Shown here in pieces: positions 1-9,023 of a stretch of DNA of 64,000 nucleotides. Positions within the stretch are counted from its first letter, which is position 1; every line of letters starts with the position of its first letter. Below the pieces are notes generated by a model. The model made no database searches. It was not told where the DNA came from and worked only from the letters and a program-made list of their open reading frames with translations. This DNA comes from Aldehydirespirator sp965221215 (GTDB lineage Bacteria; Actinomycetota; Acidimicrobiia; Acidimicrobiales; Aldehydirespiratoraceae): the NCBI GenBank assembly GCA_965221215.1, contig OZ244872.1, positions 1,488,001 through 1,552,000 of the forward strand, given 5' to 3'. A program made the position numbers and the translations under genes.

Positions 1-1
1 G

Positions 2-865
2 ATCCGGGAGTTGAGCCGCGCCTGCGATGTGGCTGTCGTCGCCACTCCGCCGGCTTCGCGGATCGAGGCGCTGGCCGAATTGGCTTCGTCGCGGCGGATT
101 GGGGCCGTGCTGGTGGAGTCGCCCGCAGCAACCAACCTCGACGGCATTACCGCTCTCGGGTCGGCGTTCGCGGATCATCCGATCATGGCGGTGGCGAACC
201 TGCTGCACGCACCGGCCGTGCGCCGGATGCTGGGCGCGGTCGCCGCCATGGACCCGCACCACCTGGCGTTGCGGCTGGCCGTGCCGGACCCGACCCGCGG
301 TCCGCAATCCGGCCGTACCTTCGGAGGCGGCGTGACCATGGATCCCGCCTCCGGCTTCTGGCCGGTCGTGATGACCGCTCTGGGAGCGGCCATTGAGTCG
401 GTGGCTGCGTCTCGACTCGACGCCGTCGACGGGATCGACCGGGCCGCCGAGGTGGTGCTGCACGCTGCGAACGGACGGCCAGCTCGGGCCGAGCTGCGGT
501 GGGGCGCGGCCGTGGCGGAGGCATCTCTGGAAGCTGCCGACGCGGCCCATGTGGCCCGGGTGGATGTGTGGCCCGTGCCCACAGTCGAAATCGACGGCGT
601 TCCTGTAGAAGCGGGGGTGGGTCAGCCCGCGGCATCGCAGCACCCGCTGGTTGCGCTCGGATTCACAGCCCAGATCGAGCGGCTGGTCCGGGTCGGCTGT
701 GGCGAGGCCGAACCGTGGCCCGACTTGGCCTCCGCCTCAGCGGCTCTGACCGTGGCGGTCGCGGCCGCGCTGTCGGCCCAACGCCACGGCGCCGACGTCA
801 GGGTCTCCGATGTGCCCCGCCACCTCTCACCGTTCGAGATTCTGACAGGGCGCGCAAATTGGTGA
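2..865 (+). CDS. Gfo/Idh/MocA-family oxidoreductase, 5' end cut by window
   Basis: The reading frame is open to the window edge, so the N-terminus is missing. The visible start (CDVAVVATPP followed by a short helix and VLVESPAA) matches the second half of the Rossmann NAD(P)-binding domain of Gfo/Idh/MocA enzymes, where a VATPP-type strand precedes the catalytic lysine region. The C-terminal 180 residues would be the substrate domain, but no specific substrate can be named. The last codons (ending RANW) run into a dispersed intergenic repeat, so the natural C-terminus may have been altered by it. The next gene is convergent. Confidence 0.6.
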   Translation: MRELSRACDVAVVATPPASRIEALAELASSRRIGAVLVESPAATNLDGITALGSAFADHPIMAVANLLHAPAVRRMLGAVAAMDPHHLALRLAVPDPTRGPQSGRTFGGGVTMDPASGFWPVVMTALGAAIESVAASRLDAVDGIDRAAEVVLHAANGRPARAELRWGAAVAEASLEAADAAHVARVDVWPVPTVEIDGVPVEAGVGQPAASQHPLVALGFTAQIERLVRVGCGEAEPWPDLASASAALTVAVAAALSAQRHGADVRVSDVPRHLSPFEILTGRANW

Positions 866-1010
866 GAGCCGGTCGCGTCGCAGCGGGGTTATTCCCGCTC
901 TTGTTCGCTGCGCTCACGGGCCGCCCAAACCACAGGCGACACAGCCCACGGCCTCGCCCGTATGGGGCCGGAATCGCTCGCCTAGTCGCTCGGCCTCTGA
1001 GCGAAGCCCG
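850..1010 (-). repeat. Dispersed intergenic repeat, copy A
   Basis: Read on the minus strand this copy starts CTCAGAGGCCGAGCGA, continues through CCCATACGGGCGAGGCCGTG and a GTGAGCGCAGCGAACAAGAG block, and ends GGCTCTCACCAATTTGCGCG. The same order of blocks is seen at 34866-35007 and 53089-53236, with shortened variants at 61681-61800 and 28738-28832. It lies between two convergent genes and covers the last codons of the upstream gene. Its function is unknown; a REP-like or terminator-associated element is possible. Confidence 0.75.
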
Positions 1011-1051
1011 ACGCTGACTCGAAGGCCACGAGAACCCCCGATGCGATGCGC

Positions 1052-1735
1052 TCAGTCTTCGGCTTCGGGCTGCTCTGGCGCGGTTCCTGAGCGGCGCACG
1101 ACCAGGCGGTCTTTTCCCGCGTCCATGCCGGGGAGTTGGGGCTGCACGCCCGCCTCGCCCCGCCAGGCGGTGAAGCGCTCCATCACTAGGTGCTCGACCT
1201 GCGCCCAGTTGCGGGCTCGGGGGTCGGCCTCGTCGCGGTTGTAGGGCTGGTCGAACACGATCACATCGTTGCCGCTCAACCTCAGCGCGGCGATGTTGTG
1301 GGCCGCGTCGTCCACGTAGCAGTCGGCCTCCACCTCGGGCTTGTGGCCCAAGAAGCAGATGTCGCGATAGGGGATGCGCTCGGCGTCGAGCCACTGCACC
1401 GTGTCGGCCACCGCCTCGGCGTGGCCCCAGTTGACGTAGAGCCGATGGGTGATCACCCGGATCCACACTCCGGCGTCGGACAGTCGCCACAGGGCCTCGG
1501 CCGCGCCTTCGATGGCAGGCAGCCGGGCCAGGAACCGGTGCTCGCTGACCGCGGAGCCGTGGTACTGCTCGAACTCGCCGGGGCCGATCCCCCACTCCCG
1601 GAAGTCGTAGGACCGCTCCTCTGGCAGCGAGGCCGGGTCGATGCCCCGCAGTTCGGCGATGAACTGGGCGAACCCTGCGGTGTAGTCGGCCACGACCCCG
1701 TCGAGGTCCACGCCGAACACGAACCGGTCGCTCAC
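1052..1735 (-). CDS. 5'(3')-deoxyribonucleotidase-like HAD phosphatase
   Basis: 227 residues with a GTG start. The N-terminal FGVDLDGVVADY is the HAD motif I (nucleophile Asp and acid/base Asp, DxDG type) typical of the NT5C family, which dephosphorylates pyrimidine deoxynucleotides. RVITHR matches the motif II region and YVDDAAHN the acidic motif IV that binds Mg. The length fits the family. The C-terminal 30 residues (charged, Pro-rich) are an extension. The gene stands alone, convergent with the oxidoreductase and separated from it by a dispersed repeat. The exact substrate is inferred from the family only. Confidence 0.75.
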   Translation of the reverse strand: MSDRFVFGVDLDGVVADYTAGFAQFIAELRGIDPASLPEERSYDFREWGIGPGEFEQYHGSAVSEHRFLARLPAIEGAAEALWRLSDAGVWIRVITHRLYVNWGHAEAVADTVQWLDAERIPYRDICFLGHKPEVEADCYVDDAAHNIAALRLSGNDVIVFDQPYNRDEADPRARNWAQVEHLVMERFTAWRGEAGVQPQLPGMDAGKDRLVVRRSGTAPEQPEAED

Positions 1736-1822
1736 GGTTCAGCGAGCGCCCCGGCGCGAACCGTCTTCAAGCCGCGGCGCGCGTCAGGAACCCCAACGGG
1801 GACGGGTCTGTCCGCTCGGCCT

Positions 1823-2737
1823 CTAGGCCAGGGCCGCGTCGAGTGCCTCCACCGACGGTGCGAAGTAGAACGATCCCGACGCCGGCGTGGAGTAGTGGGT
1901 TATGGCATCGGGCTCCTGGCCGTTGATGCCGTACATGGCGTCCATACGCTCGCGCATCGGGGCCTGGGTCTTGCAGAACCCCATGAAGTACAGCCCGACG
2001 GTGCCATCGTGGAAGGCGTAGGGGGTGGAGCGCCGCACCATCTCGCCCCGCTTGGGGGTGGACTCGTCGGCGGTGGCGCCCTCGCGCAGCTCCACATGGG
2101 ACAGGTGCGAGGTCGGCACCTGCACGTCGAGCTTGACCGAGTCGGCCTTGGTGCGGCCGAAGGTGTTCTCCTCTTCCTCCAGCGACAGCGAGGCCCAGTA
2201 GTCCATGTCGTGCACCCAGCGCTGGGCGATGCAGAACGAGCCGCCCGCGCCCGGCTGGCCGTCATCGATGATGGCCCGGTCGTGCTGATCCTCTGGCTCG
2301 GGGTTGCCGGTGCCGTCGATGTGGCCGGTGAGGTCGAGGCTGTTCTTGTAGATGAACGTCGGCGTCTCGCGGGCCACCGACATGTGCCCGGCCACGGCGC
2401 GCCGGAACGTGTGCTGGACCTCCCAGATCAGGTCCTTCTCATCGTCGTGGACCCAGATGAGCAGCTCCTCCTGGGTGCCCTTGGCCACCCGGCTGCCGTC
2501 GGGAGACGTGTAGCCGGGGTAGGGCTGGAAGTCCTCGCCGGTCTCGATGCCGAGATCGGCGGCCAGCGTCGGGCCCAGCAGGATGCAGAGGTTCACGCCC
2601 TGAGCGTCGGCGTCGGCCCGGCAGTCGCTCAGCGCCTGGCGGATCACATCGAGGTCGGCGCCGTCGACCCGGCTCATGTGGGTGTACCACTGGTACTTCT
2701 CCAAATCGGTGAGAATCGCTGCCTGAGGTGTTGGCAT
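1823..2737 (-). CDS. Dyp-type heme peroxidase (YfeX-like)
   Basis: 304 residues, preceded by an AGAGGA ribosome site 7 nt before ATG. It contains the family signature GHIDGTGNPEPE (GxxDG motif, distal Asp of the heme pocket) near residue 140. Downstream histidines in the SHLSHVELRE segment are candidates for the proximal heme ligand. The C-terminal GLYFMGFCKTQAPMRERMDAMYG segment is typical of cytosolic YfeX/DypB-like enzymes. No signal peptide is visible, so it is probably cytoplasmic or carried in an encapsulin shell, although no encapsulin gene is adjacent. The stop codon overlaps a short TAGAGGCCGAGC copy of the dispersed repeat. Confidence 0.88.
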   Translation of the reverse strand: MPTPQAAILTDLEKYQWYTHMSRVDGADLDVIRQALSDCRADADAQGVNLCILLGPTLAADLGIETGEDFQPYPGYTSPDGSRVAKGTQEELLIWVHDDEKDLIWEVQHTFRRAVAGHMSVARETPTFIYKNSLDLTGHIDGTGNPEPEDQHDRAIIDDGQPGAGGSFCIAQRWVHDMDYWASLSLEEEENTFGRTKADSVKLDVQVPTSHLSHVELREGATADESTPKRGEMVRRSTPYAFHDGTVGLYFMGFCKTQAPMRERMDAMYGINGQEPDAITHYSTPASGSFYFAPSVEALDAALA

Positions 2738-2848
2738 CGGTAAGTCCTCTCAAGGGGTTGGGGGCCGGCCGGCGGCCGGCGGTTGACGTCGGCTAGAACC
2801 CTAGACCACCGGTACGACAAGAATGCACGCCGGGCCGGATTGTTGCGG

Positions 2849-4405
2849 TCACCCGAGCTGGTCGCGCATCTCGCGTCGCAGGATCTTGCCGGAGGCGCTC
2901 TTGGGGATGGCGTCTAGCACTTCGAGGGCCCGCACCTGCTTGTAGCTGGCCAGGTGGGCGGCCACATGGCCTTGAAGGTCGGCGAGGGTGGGGGCCTCGG
3001 CGCCGGGCGCCAGCGCGATGAAGGCCTTGGGCAGCTCGCCGGCCTCTTCGTCGGGGACACCGATCACGGCCGCGTCGGCCACCGCCGGGTGGGTAACCAG
3101 CACCGCCTCCAGCTCGGCGGGGGGCACCTGGAACCCCTTGTACTTGATGAGCTCCTTGATGCGGTCGACGATCGACACATGGTGCTCGTCGTCCACGACG
3201 GCCACATCGCCGGTGTGCAGCCAGCCGTCGGAGTCGAGGGTCTCGGCGGTGGCGGACGCGTTGTTGAGGTAGCCCTTCATCACCTGCGGTCCCCGCACCA
3301 GCAGCTCTCCCCGCTCGCCGATGCCCAGATCGACGCCCGATTCTGGATCGACGACGCGGATCTCGGTGTTGGAGACGGTCACGCCGCTGGTGCCGGGCCG
3401 GAACTGTCCCTCGGGCGTGCAGTGGCTCACCGGGCTCAGCTCGGTCATCCCGTAGCCCTGGACCACCTCGCAGCCCACCCGTGCCGCGGCCGCGGCAGCC
3501 AGGTCGGCCCCCAGCGGCGCCGCCCCCGAGAAGACCTGCTTGAGCGACGACAGGTCGAAGTCGTCCACCGCGGGATGCTTGGCCAGCCCCAGCACCATGG
3601 GCGGCACCGCGAAGAACCGGGTGATCCGCTGCTGTTGCACCAGCTCCAGCGCTCGCACCATGTCGAAGCGGGGCATGGTCACCACCCTCACCCCGAAGGC
3701 GAGCAGCATGTTCATGAGCACCTGCATGCCGTAGATGTGGAAGAACGGCAGCACGGCCAGGGCCGCCTCGCCGCCCGAGGGCACGAACGTGTGCTCCATC
3801 TGGGCGATGTTGGCCACCAGGTTGCGGTGGGTGAGCATCACTCCCTTGGGCAGCCCGGTCGTGCCCGAGGAGTACGGCAGCACCACGATGTGCTCGGCGA
3901 AGTCCACCGGCACCTGATCTATGGGCGCGCCGAACAGCGACGCCAGCGGCACGGCCCCGGTGGCCTCACCCAGCACCGCGATCTGCTCGACGCCGGTGCC
4001 CTGCGAGGCCGCTCGGGCCGTGTCGATGAACATCGGCGCGGTGACGATCCACGATGCCCCCGCGTCGGCGAGTTGGTGGCGCACCTCGGCGGGGCCGTAG
4101 GTGGGGTTGATGGTGGTGACGGTGGCGCCGGCCAGGGCGATGCCGTGGAACACGACGGCGTACTCGGGGACGTTGGGGGCGAGGATGGCGATGGTGGTGC
4201 CGGGACCCACTCCCCGTGCCCGCAGACCGCCGGCGAGGCTGCGCACGGCCCGCTCGAGCTCCGAGAACGTATACGACGAGGCGGCCCCGTCGGTGATGGC
4301 GATCTCGTCGGCATGGGCCGCGGCCGACGCCAGAACGCAGTCGGTTATGGACTGGTCGGGGATCGCCACGTCGGGCAGCGGGCTGGTGTGGATGATGGTG
4401 CTCAA
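2849..4405 (-). CDS. AMP-dependent CoA ligase (4-coumarate:CoA-ligase-like)
   Basis: Acyl/aryl-CoA synthetase of the ANL superfamily, which activates a carboxylate to an acyl-AMP and then to a CoA thioester. Visible motifs in order: YSSGTTGLPKGV (phosphate loop A3), GYGMTELSPVSH (A5), GWLHTGD (A7), VDRIKELIKYKGFQVPPAELE (hinge A8, here quoted across its core), and PKSASGKILRR (A10 with the adenylation Lys). The TTG at 4405 giving MSTIIHTSPLPD is preferred, because the upstream GTG at 4444 would leave only 17 bp to the divergent transhydrogenase start. The substrate cannot be told; the overall pattern resembles plant-type 4CL-like ligases common in actinobacteria. Confidence 0.85.
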   Translation of the reverse strand: MSTIIHTSPLPDVAIPDQSITDCVLASAAAHADEIAITDGAASSYTFSELERAVRSLAGGLRARGVGPGTTIAILAPNVPEYAVVFHGIALAGATVTTINPTYGPAEVRHQLADAGASWIVTAPMFIDTARAASQGTGVEQIAVLGEATGAVPLASLFGAPIDQVPVDFAEHIVVLPYSSGTTGLPKGVMLTHRNLVANIAQMEHTFVPSGGEAALAVLPFFHIYGMQVLMNMLLAFGVRVVTMPRFDMVRALELVQQQRITRFFAVPPMVLGLAKHPAVDDFDLSSLKQVFSGAAPLGADLAAAAAARVGCEVVQGYGMTELSPVSHCTPEGQFRPGTSGVTVSNTEIRVVDPESGVDLGIGERGELLVRGPQVMKGYLNNASATAETLDSDGWLHTGDVAVVDDEHHVSIVDRIKELIKYKGFQVPPAELEAVLVTHPAVADAAVIGVPDEEAGELPKAFIALAPGAEAPTLADLQGHVAAHLASYKQVRALEVLDAIPKSASGKILRREMRDQLG

Positions 4406-4461
4406 AGGCCGATCTCGCAGGGCGCGTAGTTGCCGGGCGCGCACACTAGCCTGCTGTATTC

Positions 4462-5592
4462 GTGCGCCTGGGACTGCTGCGCGAATCCGATCCGGGGGAG
4501 AACCGCGTGGCGCTCGTCCCCGACGGCGCCGCGGCTATGGCCAAGCACGGCTGCACCATGCTGGTCGAGCAGGGGGCCGGGTCGAAGGCCGGGATCGCCG
4601 ACGATGCCTATCGCGACGCCGGCGCCTCGATAGTCGACTCCGCCGAGGTCGTCACCGCGGATGTGATCGTGTCGGTCCGCGACCTGCCCGAGGACCGAAC
4701 CGGAGCGTCCTCACCGATCTTCGTGGGGGTGTTCGACCCGCTGTGGGCGCCCCAGCGGGCGCAGCGCCATGCCGCCGAGGGAACCTGCTCCTTCTCTCTC
4801 GACCTGGTGCCGCGCATCACCCGGGCCCAGTCCATGGACGTGCTCTCGGCGATGGGCACCATCGCCGGCTACGAGGCGGTGCTGTTGGCCGCGGCCCGGC
4901 TGCCGCAGATGTTCCCGCTGATGATGACCGCGGCCGGCACCCTGGCCCCCGCCCGGGTGCTGGTGCTGGGCGCGGGAGTGGCCGGCCTCCAGGCCATCGC
5001 CACCGCCCGGCGCCTGGGCGCGGTGGTCGAGGGATACGACGTGCGGCCGGCCGCGCTGGAGCAGATCCGCTCCATGGGCGCCCGAGCGGTGGAGATCGAC
5101 CTGGAGGCGGCGGGCTCGACCGAGGACTCCGGCGGCTACGCCCGGGCCCAGAGCGACGACACCGCCGAGCGCCAGCGGGAGCTGCTGGCCCCCTACGTGG
5201 CCGCCTCCGACGTGGTGGTCACCACCGCGGCCATCCCCGGGCGGGCCTCGCCCCTGCTGATCACCGCGGCGATGGTCGACGCCATGGCCCCCGGCTCGGT
5301 GGTGGTCGACCTGGCCGCCGAGCGGGGCGGCAACTGCGAGGTGAGCGAGGCCGACGTCGAGGTCGACCGGGGCGGGGTGACCGTGCTGGCGCCCACCGAC
5401 CTGGTGTCGCGCTGCGCCCGCCACGCCAGCCAGATGTTCTCGCGCACCCTCGTCAGCTTTCTGCGCCACCTCGCCCCCGAAGGCGGGGTAGACCTGCGCG
5501 ACGACGAGATCCTGGCGGCCATGCTCGTCACCCGCGACGGCGCGGTGGTGCATCCGGGGGTGGCCGCACACCTCGACGGATCGGAGGCCTAG
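4462..5592 (+). CDS. pntAA: NAD(P) transhydrogenase subunit alpha part 1
   Basis: 376 residues with a GTG start. This is the soluble NAD(H)-binding domain I of proton-translocating transhydrogenase, which transfers hydride between NADH and NADP+ coupled to proton flow. The N-terminus (RESDPGENRVALVPD) and the dinucleotide fold GAGVAGLQAIATARRLGA near residues 172-187 are diagnostic, with the alanine-dehydrogenase-like layout of the family. A small gap separates it from pntAB, and the three genes form one operon with split subunits, the arrangement typical of actinobacteria and alphaproteobacteria. Confidence 0.93.
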   Translation: MRLGLLRESDPGENRVALVPDGAAAMAKHGCTMLVEQGAGSKAGIADDAYRDAGASIVDSAEVVTADVIVSVRDLPEDRTGASSPIFVGVFDPLWAPQRAQRHAAEGTCSFSLDLVPRITRAQSMDVLSAMGTIAGYEAVLLAAARLPQMFPLMMTAAGTLAPARVLVLGAGVAGLQAIATARRLGAVVEGYDVRPAALEQIRSMGARAVEIDLEAAGSTEDSGGYARAQSDDTAERQRELLAPYVAASDVVVTTAAIPGRASPLLITAAMVDAMAPGSVVVDLAAERGGNCEVSEADVEVDRGGVTVLAPTDLVSRCARHASQMFSRTLVSFLRHLAPEGGVDLRDDEILAAMLVTRDGAVVHPGVAAHLDGSEA

Positions 5593-5596
5593 GACG

Positions 5597-5914
5597 ATGG
5601 ATCTGCTGGTGGCGGTGACCCTGTTCGCGCTGGCCGTGTTCTTGGGCGTCGAGTTGATCACCAAGGTTCCGCCCACCCTGCACACGCCGCTGATGTCGGG
5701 GTCCAACGCCATCTCGGGCATCACCGTGGTGGGCGCCCTGGTGGCGGCCGGCGCCGACCATGACACCTTCACCACCATCCTCGGCTTCGCGGCGGTGACC
5801 CTGGCCATGATCAACGTGGTCGGCGGGTTCATGGTGACTCACCGGATGCTGCACATGTTCGGCCCGAAGCGCCGCCGCGACCCCGCCCCCGGCTCCGACG
5901 ACGGCGATTCGTGA
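5597..5914 (+). CDS. pntAB: NAD(P) transhydrogenase subunit alpha part 2
   Basis: 105 residues with three hydrophobic segments (about residues 3-21, 35-52 and 57-80). It contains the conserved membrane sequence LGVELITKVPPTLHTPLMSG followed by NAISG. This is the short membrane subunit of the split alpha chain. It starts 4 bp after pntAA, and its TGA stop overlaps the pntB start (GTGATGG). Confidence 0.93.
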   Translation: MDLLVAVTLFALAVFLGVELITKVPPTLHTPLMSGSNAISGITVVGALVAAGADHDTFTTILGFAAVTLAMINVVGGFMVTHRMLHMFGPKRRRDPAPGSDDGDS

Positions 5915-7290
5915 TGGACGACTGGACCACCCTCGGCTATCTCGCTTCGGCGGTTCTGTTCATCCTCGGCCTCAAGCGGCTCAGCCGTCCCCGCACCGCG
6001 GTGCGCGGCAACCAGTTCGGTGCGGCGGGGATGCTCATCGCGGTGGTGGTCACCCTCGCCGACAACGCCATCTTGAGCTTCGAATGGATCGTCGCCGGCC
6101 TGATCCTGGGCGCGGCGGTGGGCGCGGTGCTGGCCGTTCGGGTGCAGATGACGGCCATGCCCGAGCTGGTGGCGCTGTTCAACGGCTTCGGCGGGGGCGC
6201 CTCGGTGCTGGTGGCGTCCGCTTCGTACATAGAGGCGGGCGACCTGGCCACCGACTCGCCCCGGCTGTCGGCCGCAGCTGCGCTGGCCGCGCTGATCGGC
6301 GCGGTGACCTTCACCGGCAGCCTCATCGCCTTCGGCAAGCTGCGGGAGGCGCTGCGGTGGTCGGGCTTCGGAGGCATGCGGATCGTGAGCGTGACCGCGG
6401 CTGCGGCCACCGTGGTGTTCGCAGCCCTGATGATCGCCGATCCCGCCAACCCGCTGTGGCTGTGGCTGCTGGTGGCGGTCGGAGCCGTGCTCGGCGTGCT
6501 GGTGGTCTCCCCCATCGGCGGTGCCGACATGCCGGTGGTGATCGCGCTGTTGAACTCGCTGTCGGGCATGGCCGCGGTGGCGGCCGGGTTCGTGCTCGAC
6601 AACTCGCTGCTGATCATCGCCGGGTCGCTGGTGGGCGCCAGCGGCCTGATCCTCACCCAGATCATGTGCGTGGCCATGAACCGGTCGCTGCTGGCGGTGA
6701 TGTTCAGCCCGGCCCCCTCGGGCGCGGGCGGTCCCAGCGCCGACGACGTGTACGCCGGCAAGGTCCGCTCGACCTCGCCCGACGACGTGGCCATGCTGCT
6801 GGAGGCGGCCGAGCGGGTGGCCATCGTTCCCGGCTACGGAATGGCCGTGGCCCAGGCCCAGCACGCGGTGCGAGATCTTTCTCGGCGCCTCACCGAGCGC
6901 GGCGCCGATGTGGTGTTCGGCATCCATCCGGTGGCGGGCCGGATGCCCGGCCACATGAACGTGCTGCTGGCCGAGGCCGAGATCTCCTACGAGCGCCTGA
7001 TCGAGATGGACGACATCAACCCGACCTTCGAGCAGACCGACGTGACCATCGTCATCGGGGCCAACGATGTGGTCAACCCGGTGGCCCGCACCGACTCCTC
7101 CAGCCCGATCGCGGGCATGCCCATCCTCGACGTCGACAAGAGCGGCGTGGTGGTGATCATCAAGCGCAGCCTCAGCCCCGGCTTCGCGGGCATCCCCAAC
7201 CCGCTGTTCGCCAGCGACAACTCGCTGATGCTCTTCGGCGACGGCCGCGAGGCGGTAGTAGGAATCACCAAGGCACTACAGGAGATCTGA
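5911..7290 (+). CDS. pntB: NAD(P) transhydrogenase subunit beta
   Basis: 459 residues. The N-terminal half is a bundle of hydrophobic helices (domain II). The C-terminal 180 residues are the NADP(H)-binding domain III, with IVPGYGMAVAQAQHAV, GIHPVAGRMPGHMNVLLAEA, MDDINP and GANDVVNPVART, all hallmarks of PntB. Starts at GTG 5911 or ATG 5914; both overlap the pntAB stop. The three-gene operon should make a complete membrane complex supplying NADPH. Confidence 0.95.
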   Translation: MMDDWTTLGYLASAVLFILGLKRLSRPRTAVRGNQFGAAGMLIAVVVTLADNAILSFEWIVAGLILGAAVGAVLAVRVQMTAMPELVALFNGFGGGASVLVASASYIEAGDLATDSPRLSAAAALAALIGAVTFTGSLIAFGKLREALRWSGFGGMRIVSVTAAAATVVFAALMIADPANPLWLWLLVAVGAVLGVLVVSPIGGADMPVVIALLNSLSGMAAVAAGFVLDNSLLIIAGSLVGASGLILTQIMCVAMNRSLLAVMFSPAPSGAGGPSADDVYAGKVRSTSPDDVAMLLEAAERVAIVPGYGMAVAQAQHAVRDLSRRLTERGADVVFGIHPVAGRMPGHMNVLLAEAEISYERLIEMDDINPTFEQTDVTIVIGANDVVNPVARTDSSSPIAGMPILDVDKSGVVVIIKRSLSPGFAGIPNPLFASDNSLMLFGDGREAVVGITKALQEI

Positions 7291-7336
7291 CCGCCTCAAT
7301 ACACGGTTGGATCAGCACCGGGGCCGACGCACAATG

Positions 7337-7404
7337 CCAGTGCCGGAGTGCCCTCCTGTTCCCAAGCTTCGTCCGCTCTGCCAGGGGGGTGCTCCGGCAC
7401 CTGG
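7337..7404. terminator. Imperfect hairpin between convergent genes, possible terminator
   Basis: The arms CCAGTGCCGGAG (7337-7348) and CTCCGGCACCTGG (7392-7404) pair with a one-base bulge, and the inner bases (TGCCCTCCTG and CAGGGGGGTG) extend the stem. It lies between the stop of pntB and the stop of the convergent trpB2 gene. No T-run follows, so factor-independent termination is uncertain. Confidence 0.35.
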
Positions 7405-7476
7405 TTCTGCCCGATGGGTGGAACCTGGGGCTCAGGCTAGCCGCTGCGGTCCAGGAACGTCCAACGGTCAGGCGGA

Positions 7477-8841
7477 TCAGGCCAGCACGGGCACTGCCTG
7501 CATCGATCGGGCCAGGGCCTCGTCGGACAGGTCGAAATCGAGCACAACATCGGCGATGTAGTCCTCGTAGGCGGCCAGGTCTAGGTGGCCGTGGCCGCAC
7601 AGCGCGGTGAGGATGGTCTTGGACTGGCCGGACTCCTTGCAGGCCAGCGCCTCGCGGATGGCCGCGGCCAGGGCGTGGGTGGGCTCGGGCGCGGGTACGA
7701 TCCCCTCGGTGCGGGCGAACTGCAGACCGGCCGCGAAGCACTCGTTCTGGTCTATGGCCACCGCCTCGGTGAGGCCGAGCTCGTAGACGTGGGAGATCAG
7801 CGGCGACATGCCGTGGTAGCGCAGTCCGCCGGCGTGGATCGGGTCGGGGATGAATCCGTGGCCCAGCGTGTGCATCTTCAGCAGCGGCGTAGTGCGGGCG
7901 GTGTCGCCGAAGTCGTAGCGGTACTCGCCCCGGGTGAGCGACGGGCAGGCGGCCGGCTCCACGCAGCGGATCACCGGCGACATGTTCCCGGCCAGCTTCT
8001 CACGCACAAACGGCAGGGCCAGCCCGCCGAAGTTGGATCCGCCGCCGGTGCAGCCCACCAGCACGTCGGGGGTCTCCCCCACCATGGCCAGCTGGCGCAG
8101 GGCCTCCTCACCGATGATCGTCTGGTGCAGAATCACATGGTTGAGCACGCTTCCCAGCGCGTAGCGCACCGCGGGGTCGGCGGCCGCCACCGAGATCGCC
8201 TCGGAGATGGCGATGCCCAACGAGCCGGGATGGTCGGGGTCGTCGGCCAGCAGGCTGCGGCCGTACTCGGTGACGGCCGACGGGCTGGAATGCACGGTCG
8301 CCCCCCACACCTCCATCATCGTCTTGCGGTAGGGCTTCTGGCGGTAGGAGGCGGCCACCTGCCAGACCTCGCACTCCATGCCGTACTGGGCGCAGGCGAA
8401 GGCCAGGGCGCTGCCCCACTGCCCCGCACCGGTCTCGGTGGTGAGCTTGGTCACGCCCTCGGAGCGGTTGTAGAAGGCCTGGGCCACCGCGGTGTTGGGC
8501 TTGTGCGACCCGGCCGGGCTGGCACCCTCGTACTTGTAGAAGATCTTGGCCGGCGTGTCGAGGGCCTGCTCGAGGCGGCGGGCCCGAAACAGCGGGCTGG
8601 GCCGCCACAGGCGCAGCACGTCGATCACTCCGCCGGGGATGTCCACATAGGAGTCGCCGGTGACTTCCTGCAGGATCAGACCCATGGGGAACAGCGGGGC
8701 CAGATCGTCGGGTCCGGCCGGCTCCAGCGTTCCGGGGTGCAGCGGCGGGGGCGGCGGCTCGGGCAAGTCGGGAATCACGTTGTACCACTGGGTCGGCATC
8801 TCCGATTCGGGAAGCATCACGCGGTAGTAGTCGTCGGCCAT
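7477..8841 (-). CDS. TrpB2-type PLP enzyme (tryptophan synthase beta-like)
   Basis: A pyridoxal-phosphate beta-replacing enzyme of the TrpB2 subfamily, longer than canonical TrpB. SHKPNTA contains the Schiff-base lysine, ETGAGQWG follows as in TrpB2, and GCTGGGSNFGG is the phosphate-binding Gly-rich loop. The N-terminal extension rich in prolines (DLPEPPPPPLHPG) is also typical of TrpB2. The ATG at 8841 is preferred over 8847, because AAAGGA lies 8 nt upstream of it but only 2 nt upstream of 8847. No trpA or other trp gene is adjacent, so it may serve serine deamination or indole salvage. Confidence 0.88.
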   Translation of the reverse strand: MADDYYRVMLPESEMPTQWYNVIPDLPEPPPPPLHPGTLEPAGPDDLAPLFPMGLILQEVTGDSYVDIPGGVIDVLRLWRPSPLFRARRLEQALDTPAKIFYKYEGASPAGSHKPNTAVAQAFYNRSEGVTKLTTETGAGQWGSALAFACAQYGMECEVWQVAASYRQKPYRKTMMEVWGATVHSSPSAVTEYGRSLLADDPDHPGSLGIAISEAISVAAADPAVRYALGSVLNHVILHQTIIGEEALRQLAMVGETPDVLVGCTGGGSNFGGLALPFVREKLAGNMSPVIRCVEPAACPSLTRGEYRYDFGDTARTTPLLKMHTLGHGFIPDPIHAGGLRYHGMSPLISHVYELGLTEAVAIDQNECFAAGLQFARTEGIVPAPEPTHALAAAIREALACKESGQSKTILTALCGHGHLDLAAYEDYIADVVLDFDLSDEALARSMQAVPVLA

Positions 8842-8962
8842 CGCCATAATCCTTTCGGTGCGGCCCTCAGATTGAGGGGCCGAGACTAGCCTCGATGCGC
8901 CCGCGGGGGTCGGGGCCGTGGGGACTCACGATCCGAAGTCGGCCATTCACTTCGGTCTGTCG

Positions 8963-8989
8963 GGTCGGCCATCGTGGGCGCGGAGGGAC
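8963..8989 (-). repeat. Ghost CRISPR repeat beyond the array end
   Basis: Lies exactly 61 bp before the degenerate terminal repeat at 9024, the array period. It keeps CGTGGGCG and a GGA-GGAC ending but has lost the left half of the repeat. The 34 bp between them (8990-9023) would be a fossil spacer. The call rests on spacing and partial similarity only. Confidence 0.4.
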
Positions 8990-9023
8990 TCTGCTCAACC
9001 CGGCGGACCATCCCCGGATCCTG

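Noticed and set aside
8899..8926. A further ghost CRISPR repeat one period before 8963
   Set aside because: GC-rich similarity only; the repeat order cannot be aligned convincingly.
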